Assembly (NCBI RefSeq): GCF_022539505.1
Contig: NC_061514.1
Coordinates: 250,034,124 to 250,098,123, forward strand
Origin: Lolium rigidum
Lineage: Eukaryota > Streptophyta > Magnoliopsida > Poales > Poaceae
DNA: 64,000 bases
Direction of reading: 5' to 3'
Positions 20,416 through 32,184 of this stretch are shown one piece after another. A model generated the notes under the pieces. That model saw only the letters and a program-made list of their open reading frames with translations. It was not told the origin of the DNA and made no database searches. Both the position numbers and the translations under genes were made by a program. Position 1 is the first letter of the stretch. The number at the start of each line of letters is the position of its first letter.

Positions 20416-20802
20416 TGACATAGGCATCCCAAATGGGCCTGCCAAGTATAGTACCCGGGGTTTATTGAAGGCCCACTACCCGAAGAATAAGAAGATTCGG
20501 AAGCCCAAGATGTATTTAAGGAAAAGATAGAGTTGTAATAGGAAGTGTTATTTGTAATCTGGCGGGATGAGTTAGAAACCGTCCCGGACTCGTAACTTGT
20601 ACAAAACGAAACCCTCGGCTCCACCTCCTATATAAAGAGGGAGTCGAGGGACGAAGAGATCATCGAATCATTGTCTCGCAAACCCTAGTTTTCATATTCG
20701 TCGAGCACTTTTCGGCTGAAACCTTCGAGATCTACTTGCCCTCTACTTCTAACTAAACCCTAGCCTACAATCCATAGGCATTGATAAGTTAATCCCTTGT
20801 CA
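20416..20802 (+). repeat. 5' LTR of Tat element
   Basis: 387 bp, TG...CA, with a TATA box (CTATATAAAGAGGG) at 20629-20636. It differs from the 3' LTR only by one extra base at about 20677. Confidence 0.92.
20629..20636 (+). promoter_or_regulatory. TATA box in Tat LTR
   Basis: TATATAAA within the 5' LTR, 167 bases before the LTR end. The same box is present in the 3' LTR at about 33323-33330. Confidence 0.65.
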
Positions 20803-20803
20803 A

Positions 20804-20822
20804 TTGGCGCCGTCTGTGGGGA
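20804..20822 (+). other. Primer binding site of Tat element
   Basis: ATTGGCGCCGTCTGTGGGG lies directly after the 5' LTR. This is a primer-site sequence common among plant non-chromovirus gypsy elements. Confidence 0.7.
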
Positions 20823-20847
20823 TTAGAGGCGTAAGGATCTGATCTCG

Positions 20848-23265
20848 ATGGCACGTTCAAGATCTTCGACATCGTCAACCGGAAGCAACACCATGGATCG
20901 AGGTAAACAGATCGCTGCCGGTCTTGTTGATTTTGTTCCTCACCCACCCTCCCGTTTGGATGCATATGCGTATCCGGCGGAGCCCTTGGAGATGACGTTC
21001 GGAAGGTTCCACTTTCGCGTCGAGAAGGAAGGATCGTATCGTGTCGAAATTCCGATTTCGTCGGGATCGTCGGCGGTCGATTCTGATTTTTCAAGCTATG
21101 CATCATCAACTGAGTCAGAAGAAGAAACTTCGGCAACACATTACATCAGCATCAGAGCAAGAGAGAAACTCGCCAAGATCTTCAGCAGTGCATCATTTGA
21201 GTCATCTGCGGACTCATATATAAGCGATGGCTCAAGCGATATCGACAGTTACGACTTCATCGACAAGTCTCTCACAGTGGGCAAGGTCTTCATCAATCTC
21301 AACAATGATGTCACCGAACCCAACATAGATCCGAGTACAAAATATCATCAGATTTATGCTATCGAAAATCAAGAGGAAACATCGGAGGCTTTCGACGAGT
21401 TGGGAAATCCTTTTGTCGATCCCTCAGATCTAAGGAGAGGTATGGGCACTAAATATGTCGGGCCCACACCACGCGTCGAATCCAACTTCCACAGTGCAGC
21501 CTGGGATAGAGCGGCAAAAGCAATAGATGGTTCGGAACCAATGACGACAACAGCTACAGCTCAAGAACCGCAAGCTTACCAATATATGCTCGCACGAACC
21601 GCCCGAGAAATAGAAAAACGAGACAGCTGAGTTGAACGAGAGAAAGGAGGCAGCTTCTGCATCTAGCAGGAGAAGGGCAGATCTAAGTGGACAATCTAGA
21701 GTTTCGGGTGATAGCCACAGGGAGGCTCGGAACAGAGGAAGATCAAGGTTACAACACATACCCGAAGCAGAAAGAGAGTTCTTAGTTCAAAACCTCGACA
21801 TGTCTTTTATGTCGATAGATACAAGGGGAAATATTATCCCTAAGACACCAGAAGCTGGGTATATGGCGACACAAGCTTACATCCTCGCATCCAGGCCACC
21901 CCCGGAGATCCAAGGGAAACATTATACAACATGGCATTGGCAGGGGTTGGAGCTATGGGGACAGCGTTCGTAGCAACGCCTCCCGAAGGAGCGGCAAGGC
22001 AAAATAGTCCACGACCTGCGGCAGCAACGGCGGCAGCTCCGGAAGGACCAAGTGGAGCAAGAGACACAGGAATACAAGCGAGGGTCGATAGAGCGAGGCA
22101 AAGCAGAAGAGATCATCGGCAGTCCCCAGAGCTTAATGACGAGGATATGTGCGGTCTACCGTGCTTCACGAGAAGAGTCCGAAAAACTCGAGTCCCCTCG
22201 AGATTTAAGTTACCCGACCACTTCAAAAGTTCGACGGCCCGCAAGATCCGGAGGACTCGGTTAATTGATTACCTCGAGACGGTGAAGCTAACTGGAGGAA
22301 CTAGAGCAACAGCGATGCAAAGTATTCAGGTGCACTTAAGTGGAGCCGCACGATCTTGGATCAAAAAACTTCCGCCAGGATCCATCGACGATTGGGAAAG
22401 TTTCGAGGACGTATTCGTCAAGAACTTCAGGTCCACGTGCAAAAACCTGCGTCGTTAGGAAGAGCTGAGGGCATGTCGACAAAAGCCGGATGAATCAATG
22501 AGAAAATATATCCAAAGGTGGAACATCATAAAAAACTCGGCGAGAAAATATATCCGACGAGAGAGCAATAGATGCGTTTGTCGCAGAATTAGGCGTGGAG
22601 ATTTTGTCGAGGATTTGGGAAGGACCAATCCAAAAACAGTATCCGCGTTGATGGAGATAGCAAATAGATGGGCAGACGGAGAAGACGCTGTCCACAATAA
22701 ACGACACAGGTCGCCAGAAGAAGACCGTGGTCGAAGTTATCAGTCGAGGCGACGATTTCCTCGGCAGTATCCAACTTATGACGCCCCAGGGCAAATTTCG
22801 GCAGGATTTCGGGCAAATACAGGAGGAAGCAACAGAGACGATTATCAGAGAAGCAATGAGCAGCGAAGTGATAATAGGGATGACTCCCACAACAGGCAAA
22901 ATAGTGGGCCAAGGTTTCCACGACCTTTTGTGTCTCCCGAAGAAATGTTAAATGGACCGTGCCAGATGCATTTTTTCCTCGATAGCAATGGGAAAAGACA
23001 GTCAGGACACCTGCAGAAAGATTGTCGAAATTTCCAAGCGATGTTCAGATGTGCAGAAAACGCTCACGCACGAGCAGCACAGAGAAACCCTCGGGAGCCT
23101 AGGAGCGAAGTTCATCTACCACCACCTCCCGCGATTACAGAAGGCAATCAACACCAGCTCAGAATAGCGGCAGCACCCGCACCACCACCCTATGTTGATC
23201 CTAACTCCAACGGAGCAGTGTCGATGATTCGAAGGGAAGGCCATCTAATAGAGCTCAAAAAGTAA
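20848..23265 (+). pseudogene. Tat gag, broken
   Basis: The start at 20848 (MARSRSST) follows the primer site closely. Protein-like segments run 20848-21627, 21632-21910 (shifted frame), 21931-22455 and 22498-23265. The capsid-like retrotrans_gag core lies at about 22200-22455 (a YLETVKLTGG segment, SGAARSWIKKLPPGSI and FEDVFVKNF) and continues beyond an in-frame TAG at 22456-22458. A zinc-binding-like segment with HLQKDCRNF is near 23010. The breaks are one stop at 21628, a frameshift near 21905 and the stop at 22456. Gag would form the particle. This copy cannot make it whole. Confidence 0.75.
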
Positions 23266-23275
23266 TCTCACGACA

Positions 23276-23860
23276 GTGTTTATGGCAGAGAAAATGCCTC
23301 CACCAACAGCTTGAGTACCTTAATTGGTCGGGACAAGATATCGGTTTCACAATAGCAGATCATCCGCAAGCAAGTTCCTCGACCGAGGCGGTCAAGCACT
23401 TATTCGCCGCGCAGCTATTGCGGGCTTTGATGTTTCTCGAGTATTCATAGATGGTGGCAGCAGCTTAAACCTTATGTATGCGGATACATTGAGGAAGATG
23501 AACATATCCTTAGCAAATCTAAAGCCAACGGACACAAGGTTCCACGGCATCACACCGGACAAACCAAGTTACCCATTGGGAAAGATCAACCTCGACGTTC
23601 AGCTTTGGAACCCGAGAAAATTATAGAATCGAGAAGTCGGAGTTTGAAGTCGTGGATTTTCCATCGCAGTACCACGCTTTGTTGGGACGACCAACATATG
23701 CTAGATTTATGGCAGTACCGCACTATACATACCTGTTATGGAGATTGCCCGGACCCAAGGGACCAATCACGGTCAAAGGGAGTTTTGCCTTAGCTGATAA
23801 GTGCGACAAGGATTTCCATCGGTTATCAGAAACCTTCGGGATGCAAGCTGAATACTTGGC
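23276..23860 (+). pseudogene. Tat aspartic protease region, broken
   Basis: LEYLNWSGQDIGFTIADHP (about 23310-23366), RVFIDGGSSLNLMYADTL (about 23438-23491) and HALLGRPTYARFMAVPHY (about 23670-23725) lie in three different frames. The DGG-SS motif corresponds to the retropepsin active site. At least two frameshifts separate these parts. Confidence 0.65.
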
Positions 23861-24186
23861 GTCGAAAAGCATGACTGATTACGACGTACTGCCAGACGTC
23901 GGAAGGCCAAACAAGGAATCAACTTTCAACACAGAGAAAAATTCTAAGGAGGTGCGGATTCACCCGACGGATCAAAAAAGACGACATCCATTGCAAGCAA
24001 CATGGATATCGCATAGGAAAGCGCGCTCGTCGAGTTCCTCCGTGAGAACTGGAAAATCTTCGCATGGTGTCCAGCTGACATGCCAGGAGTACCCAGGGAA
24101 CTTGCCGAGCACCACCTAAATTTGGATCCAACAAGTGAAACCAATCAGACAACCTTTGCGGCTTTTCAGAACCAAACCGCAAATCC

Positions 24187-24870
24187 ATGCTATCAGAAAT
24201 AAATCGACTAGAAGAAGCTGGTTTTATCAGAGAGATATCTACAGAAGCCACATGGGTAGCTAACCCAGTGATGGTGCCAAAGAAAAACACGACAGTCCTT
24301 CGCATGTGCGTCGACTTCACGTGTCTCAACAAACATTGTCCTAAGGATCACTTTCCCCTCCCAAGGATCGATCAAATCATCGACTCCACGGCAGTGCCGT
24401 GAACGTCTTTCCTTTTTGGATGCGTACTCGGTTATAACCAGATCAGATTAAAAGAAGATGATGAAGCCAAGACAGCGTTTATTACACCTTACGGCGTGTT
24501 TTGCTACAAGACAATGCCCTTCGGTCAAAAAATGCGGGAGCTACATATCAGAGGATGATGCAGAAGTGTTTAGCAACACAGATCGGGAAAAACGTGCAAG
24601 TATACATCGATGATGTCGTCATAACATCAAAGAAGGGGACAACGCTGATCGAGGATCTCAAAGAAACTTTTGACAACCTCGACAAATTCTGCCTCAAGCT
24701 GAACCCGACGAAGTGTTCTTTTGGCGTCCCAGCAGGAGAACTTCTGGGATTTCTAGTTTCAGCAAGAGGGATTGAAGCAAATCCCGACAAAATACAAGCC
24801 ATAGTAACAATGAGGAAGCCAACGAAGTTGAAAGAAATACAAGCAACTAACTGGGCGAGTCGCAGCTTTG
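24187..24870 (+). pseudogene. Tat reverse transcriptase, broken
   Basis: EEAGFIREI, then LRMCVDFTCLNKHCPKDHFPLP, end in a TGA at 24400-24402. GYNQIRLKEDDEAKTAF is in a second frame. The catalytic VYIDDVVITSKK with the following KCSFGV and LLGFLVSARGIE (24501-24830) is in another. The YIDD motif is intact, but at least three lesions break the frame. Confidence 0.75.
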
Positions 24871-25340
24871 AGCAGATTCGTCGCCAGGTTAGGAGAAAAA
24901 GCGCTACCATTTTATGCGCTGATAAAGCAAGGAGATAAATTCCAGTGGAACGAAGAAGCTGATCGAGCTTTCGAGGATCTAAAGCGAAAAATATCGACAC
25001 CACCAATCCCGGTGGCTCCAAAGGAAAAGGAACCTCTCTCGCTGTATATTGCAGCCACACCCCAAGTGGTTAGCACGGTGTTAGTTGTCGAAAGAGAAGA
25101 AGAAGGGAAAATCCATGGAGTACAGCTGACCAGCATACTTCGTGAGCGAAGTCTTGTCGCCCTCAAAACAAAGGTACCCTCGCACTCAAAAGCTAGCATA
25201 TGGAGTGTTCACGACAGCACGAAAATTGCGCCACTATTTTTCGGCACACCCGATCATAGTGGTCAATGAAGCTCCTTTATCAAATATACTCGAACAACCC
25301 GGAAGCTACGGGTCGTGTCTCCCTTTGGGGAATAGAACTT
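24868..25340 (+). pseudogene. Tat RNase H (first)
   Basis: Translation of 24868-25140 shows LPFYALIKQGDKFQWNEEAD, AFEDLKRKI and PLSLYIAATPQVVSTVLVVE, typical of the RT-linked RNase H of gypsy elements. The active site region then shifts frame: a PVYFVSEVL-like part near 25130 and KLAYGVFTTARKLRHYF at about 25190-25240. Confidence 0.65.
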
Positions 25341-25413
25341 TCCCTCGGACATCACGTATGAAAAAAGAAAAGCAATAAAGTCGCAAATACTACCGGACTT
25401 CATCGCAGAGTGG

Positions 25414-25878
25414 ATGGAGTTGCAAAATACAGGACCCCAGCATTTATCGAGAACCTGGACTATGAATTTTGATGGGTCCAAGAGACTAGAAGGGGCCGGC
25501 GCAGGAGTAGTACTCATATCACCCGAAGGCGACAAGCTGAAGTACATCCTTCGGATGACGTTCCCTAACGCGTCTAACAATGAAGCGGAATATGAGGCTC
25601 TCATACACGGGATGAAGATGGCGAAAGCTTGTGGAGCAACTCGATTAAAAATCTTTGGCGATTCACAGTTGGTAGCTCAGCAAGTTATGAACCAATGTGA
25701 CGCAGTCAATGATAGCATGATGGCATACAAAGAGGTGTACAATGAGCTCGAGAAGTTGTTCGATGGATGCGAAGTAAATCATATTAGTAGATTGAGCAAC
25801 GACGAAGCCGACGTTCGCGGCAAACATCGGGTCGCAGTGCCTTGCAGGTCCCGCCGAGTGTATTTTGGGAAGAGATAA
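25414..25878 (+). pseudogene. Tat archaeal-type RNase H (second)
   Basis: The 154-codon frame contains MNFDGSKRLEGAGAGVV (first Asp), NNEAEYEALIHGM (Glu), LKIFGDSQLVAQQV (Asp) and NDEAD (last Asp). This is the complete DEDD layout of an RNase HI-type domain placed before integrase. A second RNase H in this position defines the Tat lineage. The C-terminus runs into a frameshift at about 25815. Confidence 0.75.
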
Positions 25879-25889
25879 CAGAGAGATCC

Positions 25890-27241
25890 ACTGAGTCGAC
25901 AAAATCAAAAAAGAAGGAGAAGAAACCCTCGGGGGCTACCAAGGAGAAGCAAGAGGAAGAAGAAGAAGAGCAAGACCTGGTCATGGTAATACAGATACCA
26001 TGGATGCAGCCGTACATATCATATATACTCAAGAAAGAAATACCCGACGATCCAGTCGAGGCAAGGCGAGTAATTCGACGCTCCAAAGCTTTCACAGTGG
26101 TTAAGGGAGAATTATATAAGAGAAGTATCTCAGGCGTCTTGCAAAGGTGCGTCACACTCGAAGAAGGAAGAATAATTCGAAGGATGTACACGAAGGAATA
26201 TGTGGCCACCACGCAAGTAGTTGAGCTATCGCAGCCAAGGTTTTTCGGGCAGGATTCTACTCGGTTAACAAGCAATTGAGGATGCTAAGGACATAGTACG
26301 AACTTGCGATGCGTGTCAAAGGTTCGCCGCAAAACCTCACTCTCCAGCGAGCAGAGCTAGCACCAATACCTTTGTCGTGGCCCTTTGCACAATGGGGACT
26401 CGATATGGTGGGCAAGTTACACAAATCATGGCCAGGAGGAAAGGAGTACATGCTAGTAGCTGTCGACAAATTTACAAAGTGGATAGAAGCGAAGCCGATA
26501 AATTCACTCAGACGGAGCATCTGCAGTAAAATTCATACAAGGCCTCGTCTTCAGGTTTGGAGTGCCCCACGAAGATCGTCACGTACAACGGCAAAGAACT
26601 TCACATCCAATGAATTCAAAGACTATTGCAAAGAGGTGGGTATCAAGCTGAATTTTGCGTCGCTTGCACATCCTCAAACCAATGGGCAAGTCGAGAAAGC
26701 CAATGGCATCATCTCGCAATGGCATCAAGAAACGTCTCGTTGGGACCTTTAGAAAAAGCTCGACATACCTGGCCCGAAGAATTACCAAGTGTGCCGTGGA
26801 GCATCCGAACAACACCAAATACGGCGACACAAGAAACCCCGTTTTCTCGGTTCATGGCGCGGAGGCAAGCATTTCCAATAGAAATAGAGCACGACTCCCC
26901 TAGAGTGACAGCATATGATGAAGAAGCTTCAAAGATAGCATTGGAAGACGATGTGGACGCACTCGACGAAGCTCGAGACGAAGTACTATCTCGCGTAACC
27001 AAATATCAACAGGACTTGAAGAATTACCACAGTCGACGTCTGCGGCCAAGATCTTTTCGTGTGGGCGACCTAGTTCTTCGGCTCACGCAAAAAAGTCATG
27101 AAAAACTCGAGTCACCATGGCTTGGTCCTTACATCGTCACTGAAGTAATCGGAGGAGGAGCATACAGATAAAGGACAAGAAGACAGGGGTGGAGGAGCCA
27201 AACCCCCGGAACGTGGCGCAACTCGAGCGGTTCTACGCCTA
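25890..27241 (+). pseudogene. Tat integrase, broken
   Basis: The N-terminal part (KAFTVVKGELYKRS, LEEGRIIRRMY) is at about 26080-26190. The core begins WPFAQWGLDMVGKL (first Asp) at about 26380, then KFTKWIEAKPI. A frame change near 26510 follows. HPQTNGQVEKAN carries the catalytic Glu at about 26670. After another shift the C-terminal part (TWPEELPSVPWSIRTTPN, YHSRRLRPRSFRVGDLVLR, KLESPWLGPYIV) runs to about 27170. The frame ends after QLERFYA with a stop at 27241. At least three frame changes are present. Confidence 0.72.
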
Positions 27242-27850
27242 GAGTCGAAATATAGTCCTTGTAAAACTTCAATGTACCGAAACGCCCACGAGTTTTCGGA
27301 CGCACTCTTTTCCTTTTCGGGGCACCAAGTGGGGCCGGGAAAGGTTTTTAATGAGGCGGGCTCGTGGTGCTACAATATAATAAAGATAGTGGAGATATAC
27401 TTCTTATTTTTCGACACGCTCGGGGGCTCAAACGCTCAAGCCTCAAAATACATACAATATAGATTCACTGAAATATTTCGCCTTGGTACATTAATACCTC
27501 GCCAAATATAAAAAAAGTCGGGAGACAGCAATCATAAATATAGTATACACATCAAAAAACATAAGTGCCTTGGTTTATAAACCTCGCCATGAAAATATAG
27601 AACTTCGACATCAACGATACTCAAAAACGGGCAATCTACCAAAAAGGACAAACAAATATGTCTTATTCAGGAAAAATAGATTTCAAGGAAGGAAAAATAG
27701 TGCAATCTTCAGGCTCGGGGGCTTCAACAACATAGAGGACCTCAGCAACATACAACGAGTTCCTTCGGAAATATGAGATACAAGATTTCTACATGATACA
27801 AGTCAATGAAATCCCAAGATAGTATCTACCGATAAACCCCCGGTTGTTTT
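27242..27850 (+). other. Tat region between integrase and antisense genes
   Basis: No coding frame. It contains two of the CTCGGGGGCT motifs (27419-27428, 27714-27723) that resemble the element's polypurine tract. Confidence 0.5.
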
Positions 27851-27854
27851 GTGT

Positions 27855-28802
27855 TCAAGCATAAGAACCCTTGGTAAAGAATTCGGAGTCCATCCGAAGA
27901 AGTTCATCTATCATCGACTCGGCCACAGGAGCTACCATGGCATCGATCGAGTCAATATCATTCTTTCGACGCGTTTTCTTGGCCAGGCAACCAGCAACAA
28001 TCTTCGTCAGGTCCAACTTTGGGTAACAAATGTTTATCATAATCATGGCAAATCTCGCTCCAGCAGTGAGTTGAGCCCGCACAAAGTTATGGATGCGAGG
28101 AGCATCTCTGAATACCTCCAATAATTCGGGAAGAGTTTTCGGAACCTCGTTTCGCGGAAACAGATTCCTATAGACAAGGGTTAATGTCGACGTGCAAAAG
28201 CTGAGAAAATCGCGCACCTGGCAAGCACGATCTTGGAACCTAACAATTTGTTGGGTTCGTTCGGGAGTGGCCCGTAACAAACACCCATGATTAAGGGAGA
28301 GGTTAACAAGAAGATTTGTCCTCTCATTCACCCTCCGATCTTCGGCAGCGTAATCAAGAACCGAGCCTCGTTAAAAGCAACAGGGCAAGAAATTGGAAGA
28401 AAGGCACAAGCAAGATAAAGAAGAGGCATCAAAAGAAGGCAAAAACGTACCTAGCATATCTCGTGCTAGCTTCTAGCATTAGCTCAAGCATACTATTTTC
28501 TCGGGTTGTGGCTCCCTTTGCTTCCAAGATACAGAAGCATCCCTAGCAGCCACAGCTTCTTCGGCTTGATGAAGAGCAAGTTTTTCTCCTTCAGAAGCTT
28601 TTCGAGATTGTTCCATCATGGCCAAAGTTTGTTTCTTCATAGACTGAAGTTGTTGTCGAAGTTCTTTTAAATCTTCCGACAAATGTCCGCTTGACGAACT
28701 CTTGAGGAGGCCAGGGTCGACTAATATTTTCTTCGAGAAGGAAGATGCAGGTGAAGCAGCGGCAGAGCAAGGAGGAGTCGAGTAGTTATCAAATATTAAC
28801 TG
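27855..28802 (-). pseudogene. Second antisense unit of Tat element (coiled coil plus helical domain)
   Basis: An exon opens after a good acceptor (TTTCTTTTCCAG, ending at 28803). It encodes a Ser/Ala-rich segment, then a coiled coil (SEDLKELRQQLQSMKKQTLA, about 28680-28620). It ends at a donor-like GTACGT near 28451, with one frameshift before it. A second exon from about 28371 reads through NERTNLLVNLSLNHGCLLR and LFPRNEVPKTLPELLEVFRD to IDELLRMDSEFF at 27855-28331. Its C-terminal layout parallels the end of the upstream antisense gene (LFP..E.P.T...L...F), so the two look like tandem paralogues. Function unknown. Confidence 0.45.
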
Positions 28803-28979
28803 GAAAAGAAAGGCCCAGGATCAATGAACAGCACGAAGGGAAATTTCATTACTTGCTAGAATATTTACATGGGTATTACAAAAGAAAGTTCTCCAGGAAG
28901 ACTAAGTGAGTAATTGTCGCCAAGGCTAAAATGGCGACAAGAGCAAAAGAAATAGAAAAGGAAACAAGGAGGCATGCCA

Positions 28980-31810
28980 CTAGACCTCCGGCCTCGAAGA
29001 GCTAGGAGTCGAAGTTGGCTTAATCCCGAGATACGCCAAGATTTTCTTCGTATTGGGCTTGGCCGCCTTCATCAGTGATTTCCACCTCGACTGTTCTATC
29101 TGATCGGTGTCGCCAACCTTCATCCAGTCGAGAGTCTGCTGGCTGTCGACAACTGTGAGCAACAGTATTTTCAACAGCCCACCTTCATATTTTCATGGCG
29201 CGTCTTCAGCCCAAGATCTTCTGATGTATTGAAAAGCTTGGCAAGGTCAAGGAAAGTCGAAGGTTCCTCTTTCTTCGGGAAGAAGTAGGGGAACAACGCC
29301 GACAAAGCCCCACTGGCATTGGCCACGCCTTCACGAATTTCGCGTCCATGAAGCTCCAAAAGAGAAAGTGCGTCAAGGAGAGGGTCATTGACGGGATTCT
29401 CCAGATCATAATCTTGGCCTGTTTGGGCTGACACACGAGACAACATATTAGTCGAAAACCAAGACACAGGAAATGCGACAAAATAGAAGAAATTGAGGAT
29501 ATTACTCAGCGTACGTCGACATTGCGACTTCAAGTGCTTGATGACCCCCTGCTCACGTGCAGCCTGTGCAGTTTTCTGCTCGTGTAAGGCAGATTCAGCA
29601 TCTTTGAGCCTTTGCTGCAGTTCTTCGACACTAGCAGCCTTTGCTTTAGCATCATCAGCTTCAGCTCTAGCTTCGCTAGCGGCAAGCTCAGCCTTCTTAC
29701 GAGCCGTTTCACTTTTCTCGAGTTTTCGAGCAAGTGTCTCGGCACGTTGGTTAGCCTCCGCAAGTTTTTCTGTTGAGATGTGGAAAAGAAAGATCAAAAA
29801 TAGCGACAGGCAGCATGAGTAAAAAACCAGAAAAAAAAGCGAGTATAAAAGTCGTTACCTTCGGCTCTGCTGGCATACTCGCGGTACCCAATAAATTGGG
29901 ACCCGATACGGATAAGATCCTTGATCATAGGCTGTCAAAGAAGAAGAAGAGAAGGGGAAAAACTTCGGCATTACAAAAAGTAAGGTTCCATAAAAGCAAA
30001 AAAGAGGAAAGATGGATCTCGATAAACTTACATCATCCAAGAGCTGCGACGAATAGCTGCTCGGTTGAGGAGGAGGCTCAACGATCATTTCAACCCTTGC
30101 CCTTTTTGGCGAAGGGACAAGGGGGCTCGATGGTGGAGTAGTAGTGACGACGTTTTGTTGGGGAGGCGATGTTTCATCTCCTTCAACTAACGCGTCTGAA
30201 ACAAGCACAGTACGTGACGTGCTGGTCCGAGGAGCTACGTCAGTAACTGGTACTTCTTCCTCATCACTAGGGAACAAAAATCGACAGTACAAAAAGCAAG
30301 ACAAGTTAAATCTTTCGAGTACATAAAAAAGAGGAGGAGAGATAAAATTGACTTACGAGCTGATGAGGGACTCAAAATAAGGATCATAAGCTGCCTTCGG
30401 ATTAGAAGGAACAACTTCTTCAGCCTTAGAAATGCCAGAATCCTCGACTTCAGTCCTTTTCCTTTTGTTCTTTGGAGAAACAGCAGGAGGAAGGGATTCA
30501 GTCGATTCACCGGCCTCGCACTCAGCTTCTTTCTCATGAGAAGCCGCAGATTTGTGAGAACCCGCGACTTCACTTTCAGGAACAGAAGAGCCTTGAGCAT
30601 CTTCGGCAATTATACCCATTTCTTCGACTTCTCCATCCTCAGGAAGAGGAGGAAGGGAAGCCATAGTACGGTGATCCTATAAAAAAATAATGACAAAGGG
30701 AAAAATAGCGAGATGTTAATACAATGAGAAGCAGGAAAAATTCGGAACAAGATAAAAATTCGAGAAGACAAAATACCTCGGGAAGAGGATTGGTGGAGTT
30801 GTAGGGTGCCACGCGACAGGAGGAAGGAATAGGATCCTTCTTACTCAGGCGAGGTAATTCTTCGAATAAGCTTCTCCAAGTCCTTCACGTAAAGATCTCC
30901 TGGAGAGCCTATTGGCGTCATTGGCACCCGCAGTATGTCCAAAGGGGATTTTTTCGAGCCTGAAGAGGCTGCACTCTAATTCTAAGAAAATAGGCTGTGA
31001 TTTGGACACCAGATAACTCTTTGCCTCGAGTATTTTGGAGCTGATGAATACGAGACATAAGAGCGTCTGTCGCCTTCTTCTCTTCTTCGGAAACTTCGGC
31101 GTCCCAGGAGTGGCGGCGTTGAATCTTCGCGTTTCCGTCGAAGGGAACTATGTTATGTTCCACGGAATTGGCGCTTTCTTCGTGTATATAGAGCCACCTC
31201 TTGCGCCATCCTTGGACAGAGTCGGGAATTTGACGTCGAAATAATCGACATCGGTTCGGACACAGATAACTACGCCACCTATGTTGTAGGTGGCGTTGTG
31301 CGCGCCATTGCGGCGAAGGCAGAAAATGCGCTTCCAAAGAGCCCAATTGGGAGCGACTCCAAGGAAGCATTCACAAAGAGTGATAAAAATAGAAATATGG
31401 AGGATCGAATTGGGAGTCAGCTGGTGCAACCGAATCCCGTAAACAAAGAGAAGACCGCGGAGGAAATCATGGATTGGGGGAGAGAGGCCACGGATGAGAT
31501 GATCAACAAAACTAACCCGATACTCCATTGGAGGGTTGGGATAGCTTTCTTCGCTAGGAAAGCGGATGGCGTCTTCCTTCTTCATAAGGCCAAGCCTTTT
31601 CATCAGAGTTGGCGTCTTGATTGGAGATTTTAGATCTCTCCCACTCAAGATCTTCAGCAGCCATTGCGGATTCTCGGAGTGCTCGTGGCGAGTCGAGCGC
31701 GCGCGCGGTGGCATCAACGGCAATGGGTAGAGCAATGTATGCGAGTGCGGGAAATCGGAGAGAGTTGGGCGCAGGGAAAGTTTTGTGAAGAGGAACGGTG
31801 AGCGGCGCAA
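28980..31810 (-). pseudogene. Spliced antisense gene in Tat retrotransposon (PF04195-like domain)
   Basis: Six exons can be placed on the minus strand: 31810-30777, 30676-30357, 30266-30032, 29931-29859, 29769-29506 and 29427-28980. All five introns are GT-AG and 78-100 nt long. Each junction that I checked keeps the reading frame (for example LISS to DEEEVPV, and SRAE to KLAEANQ). Exon 1 holds the putative gypsy-type domain (PF04195) around FVDHLIRGLSPPIHDFLRG, with FLGVAPNWALWKRIFCLRR. Exon 2 is acidic with a KNKRKR nuclear-signal-like stretch. Exon 5 is a long coiled coil (ETLARKLEKSETARKKAEL). Exon 6 is helical. Breaks are frameshifts near 31220 and 30880 in exon 1 and near 29182 in exon 6. 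Likely start is MPPRARS at about 31713. The role is unknown; such antisense frames recur in grass gypsy elements. Confidence 0.68.
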
Positions 31811-31839
31811 GCGAGGGATGAACGGAGGTTGAAGACAGG

Positions 31840-31847
31840 TTTATATA
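31840..31847 (-). promoter_or_regulatory. Antisense TATA box in Tat element
   Basis: Read on the minus strand, TATATAAA lies 30 bases before the first long antisense frame and about 127 bases before MPPRARS. It could drive the spliced antisense gene independently of the LTRs. Confidence 0.5.
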
Positions 31848-32184
31848 AGAATTGGGTGAAGCAAAGGTGCCGTTGGATGAGGAAATCGTGTGGTGAGAAT
31901 AGATCTTCTAGACACAAGGGCAAAAAAGTATTTTTACTCGGGATAGGCGTTACGAAGACGTGCGCCAGAAAAAGCGGAGGACGTGTGTCCCCCACTTGCA
32001 CGACGTGTCAGCATGGTGGAAACGATAGACCCACAAAACAGAAAAATCTCGGCAATAGATGGAGTTGAAGAAAATTTGCCAAGGGAAAATGTGTCGACAA
32101 GAAAAATAAAAGGAGAATGGCGACAGGATGATTTATTTGCATACTTCGGAAGCCTTTGGTCAAGAACAAGTTTTTGCCCAAATG

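Noticed and set aside
29153..29182. Additional 30-nt GT-AG intron in antisense exon 6
   Set aside because: Too short for a plant intron; a one-base frameshift explains the break better.
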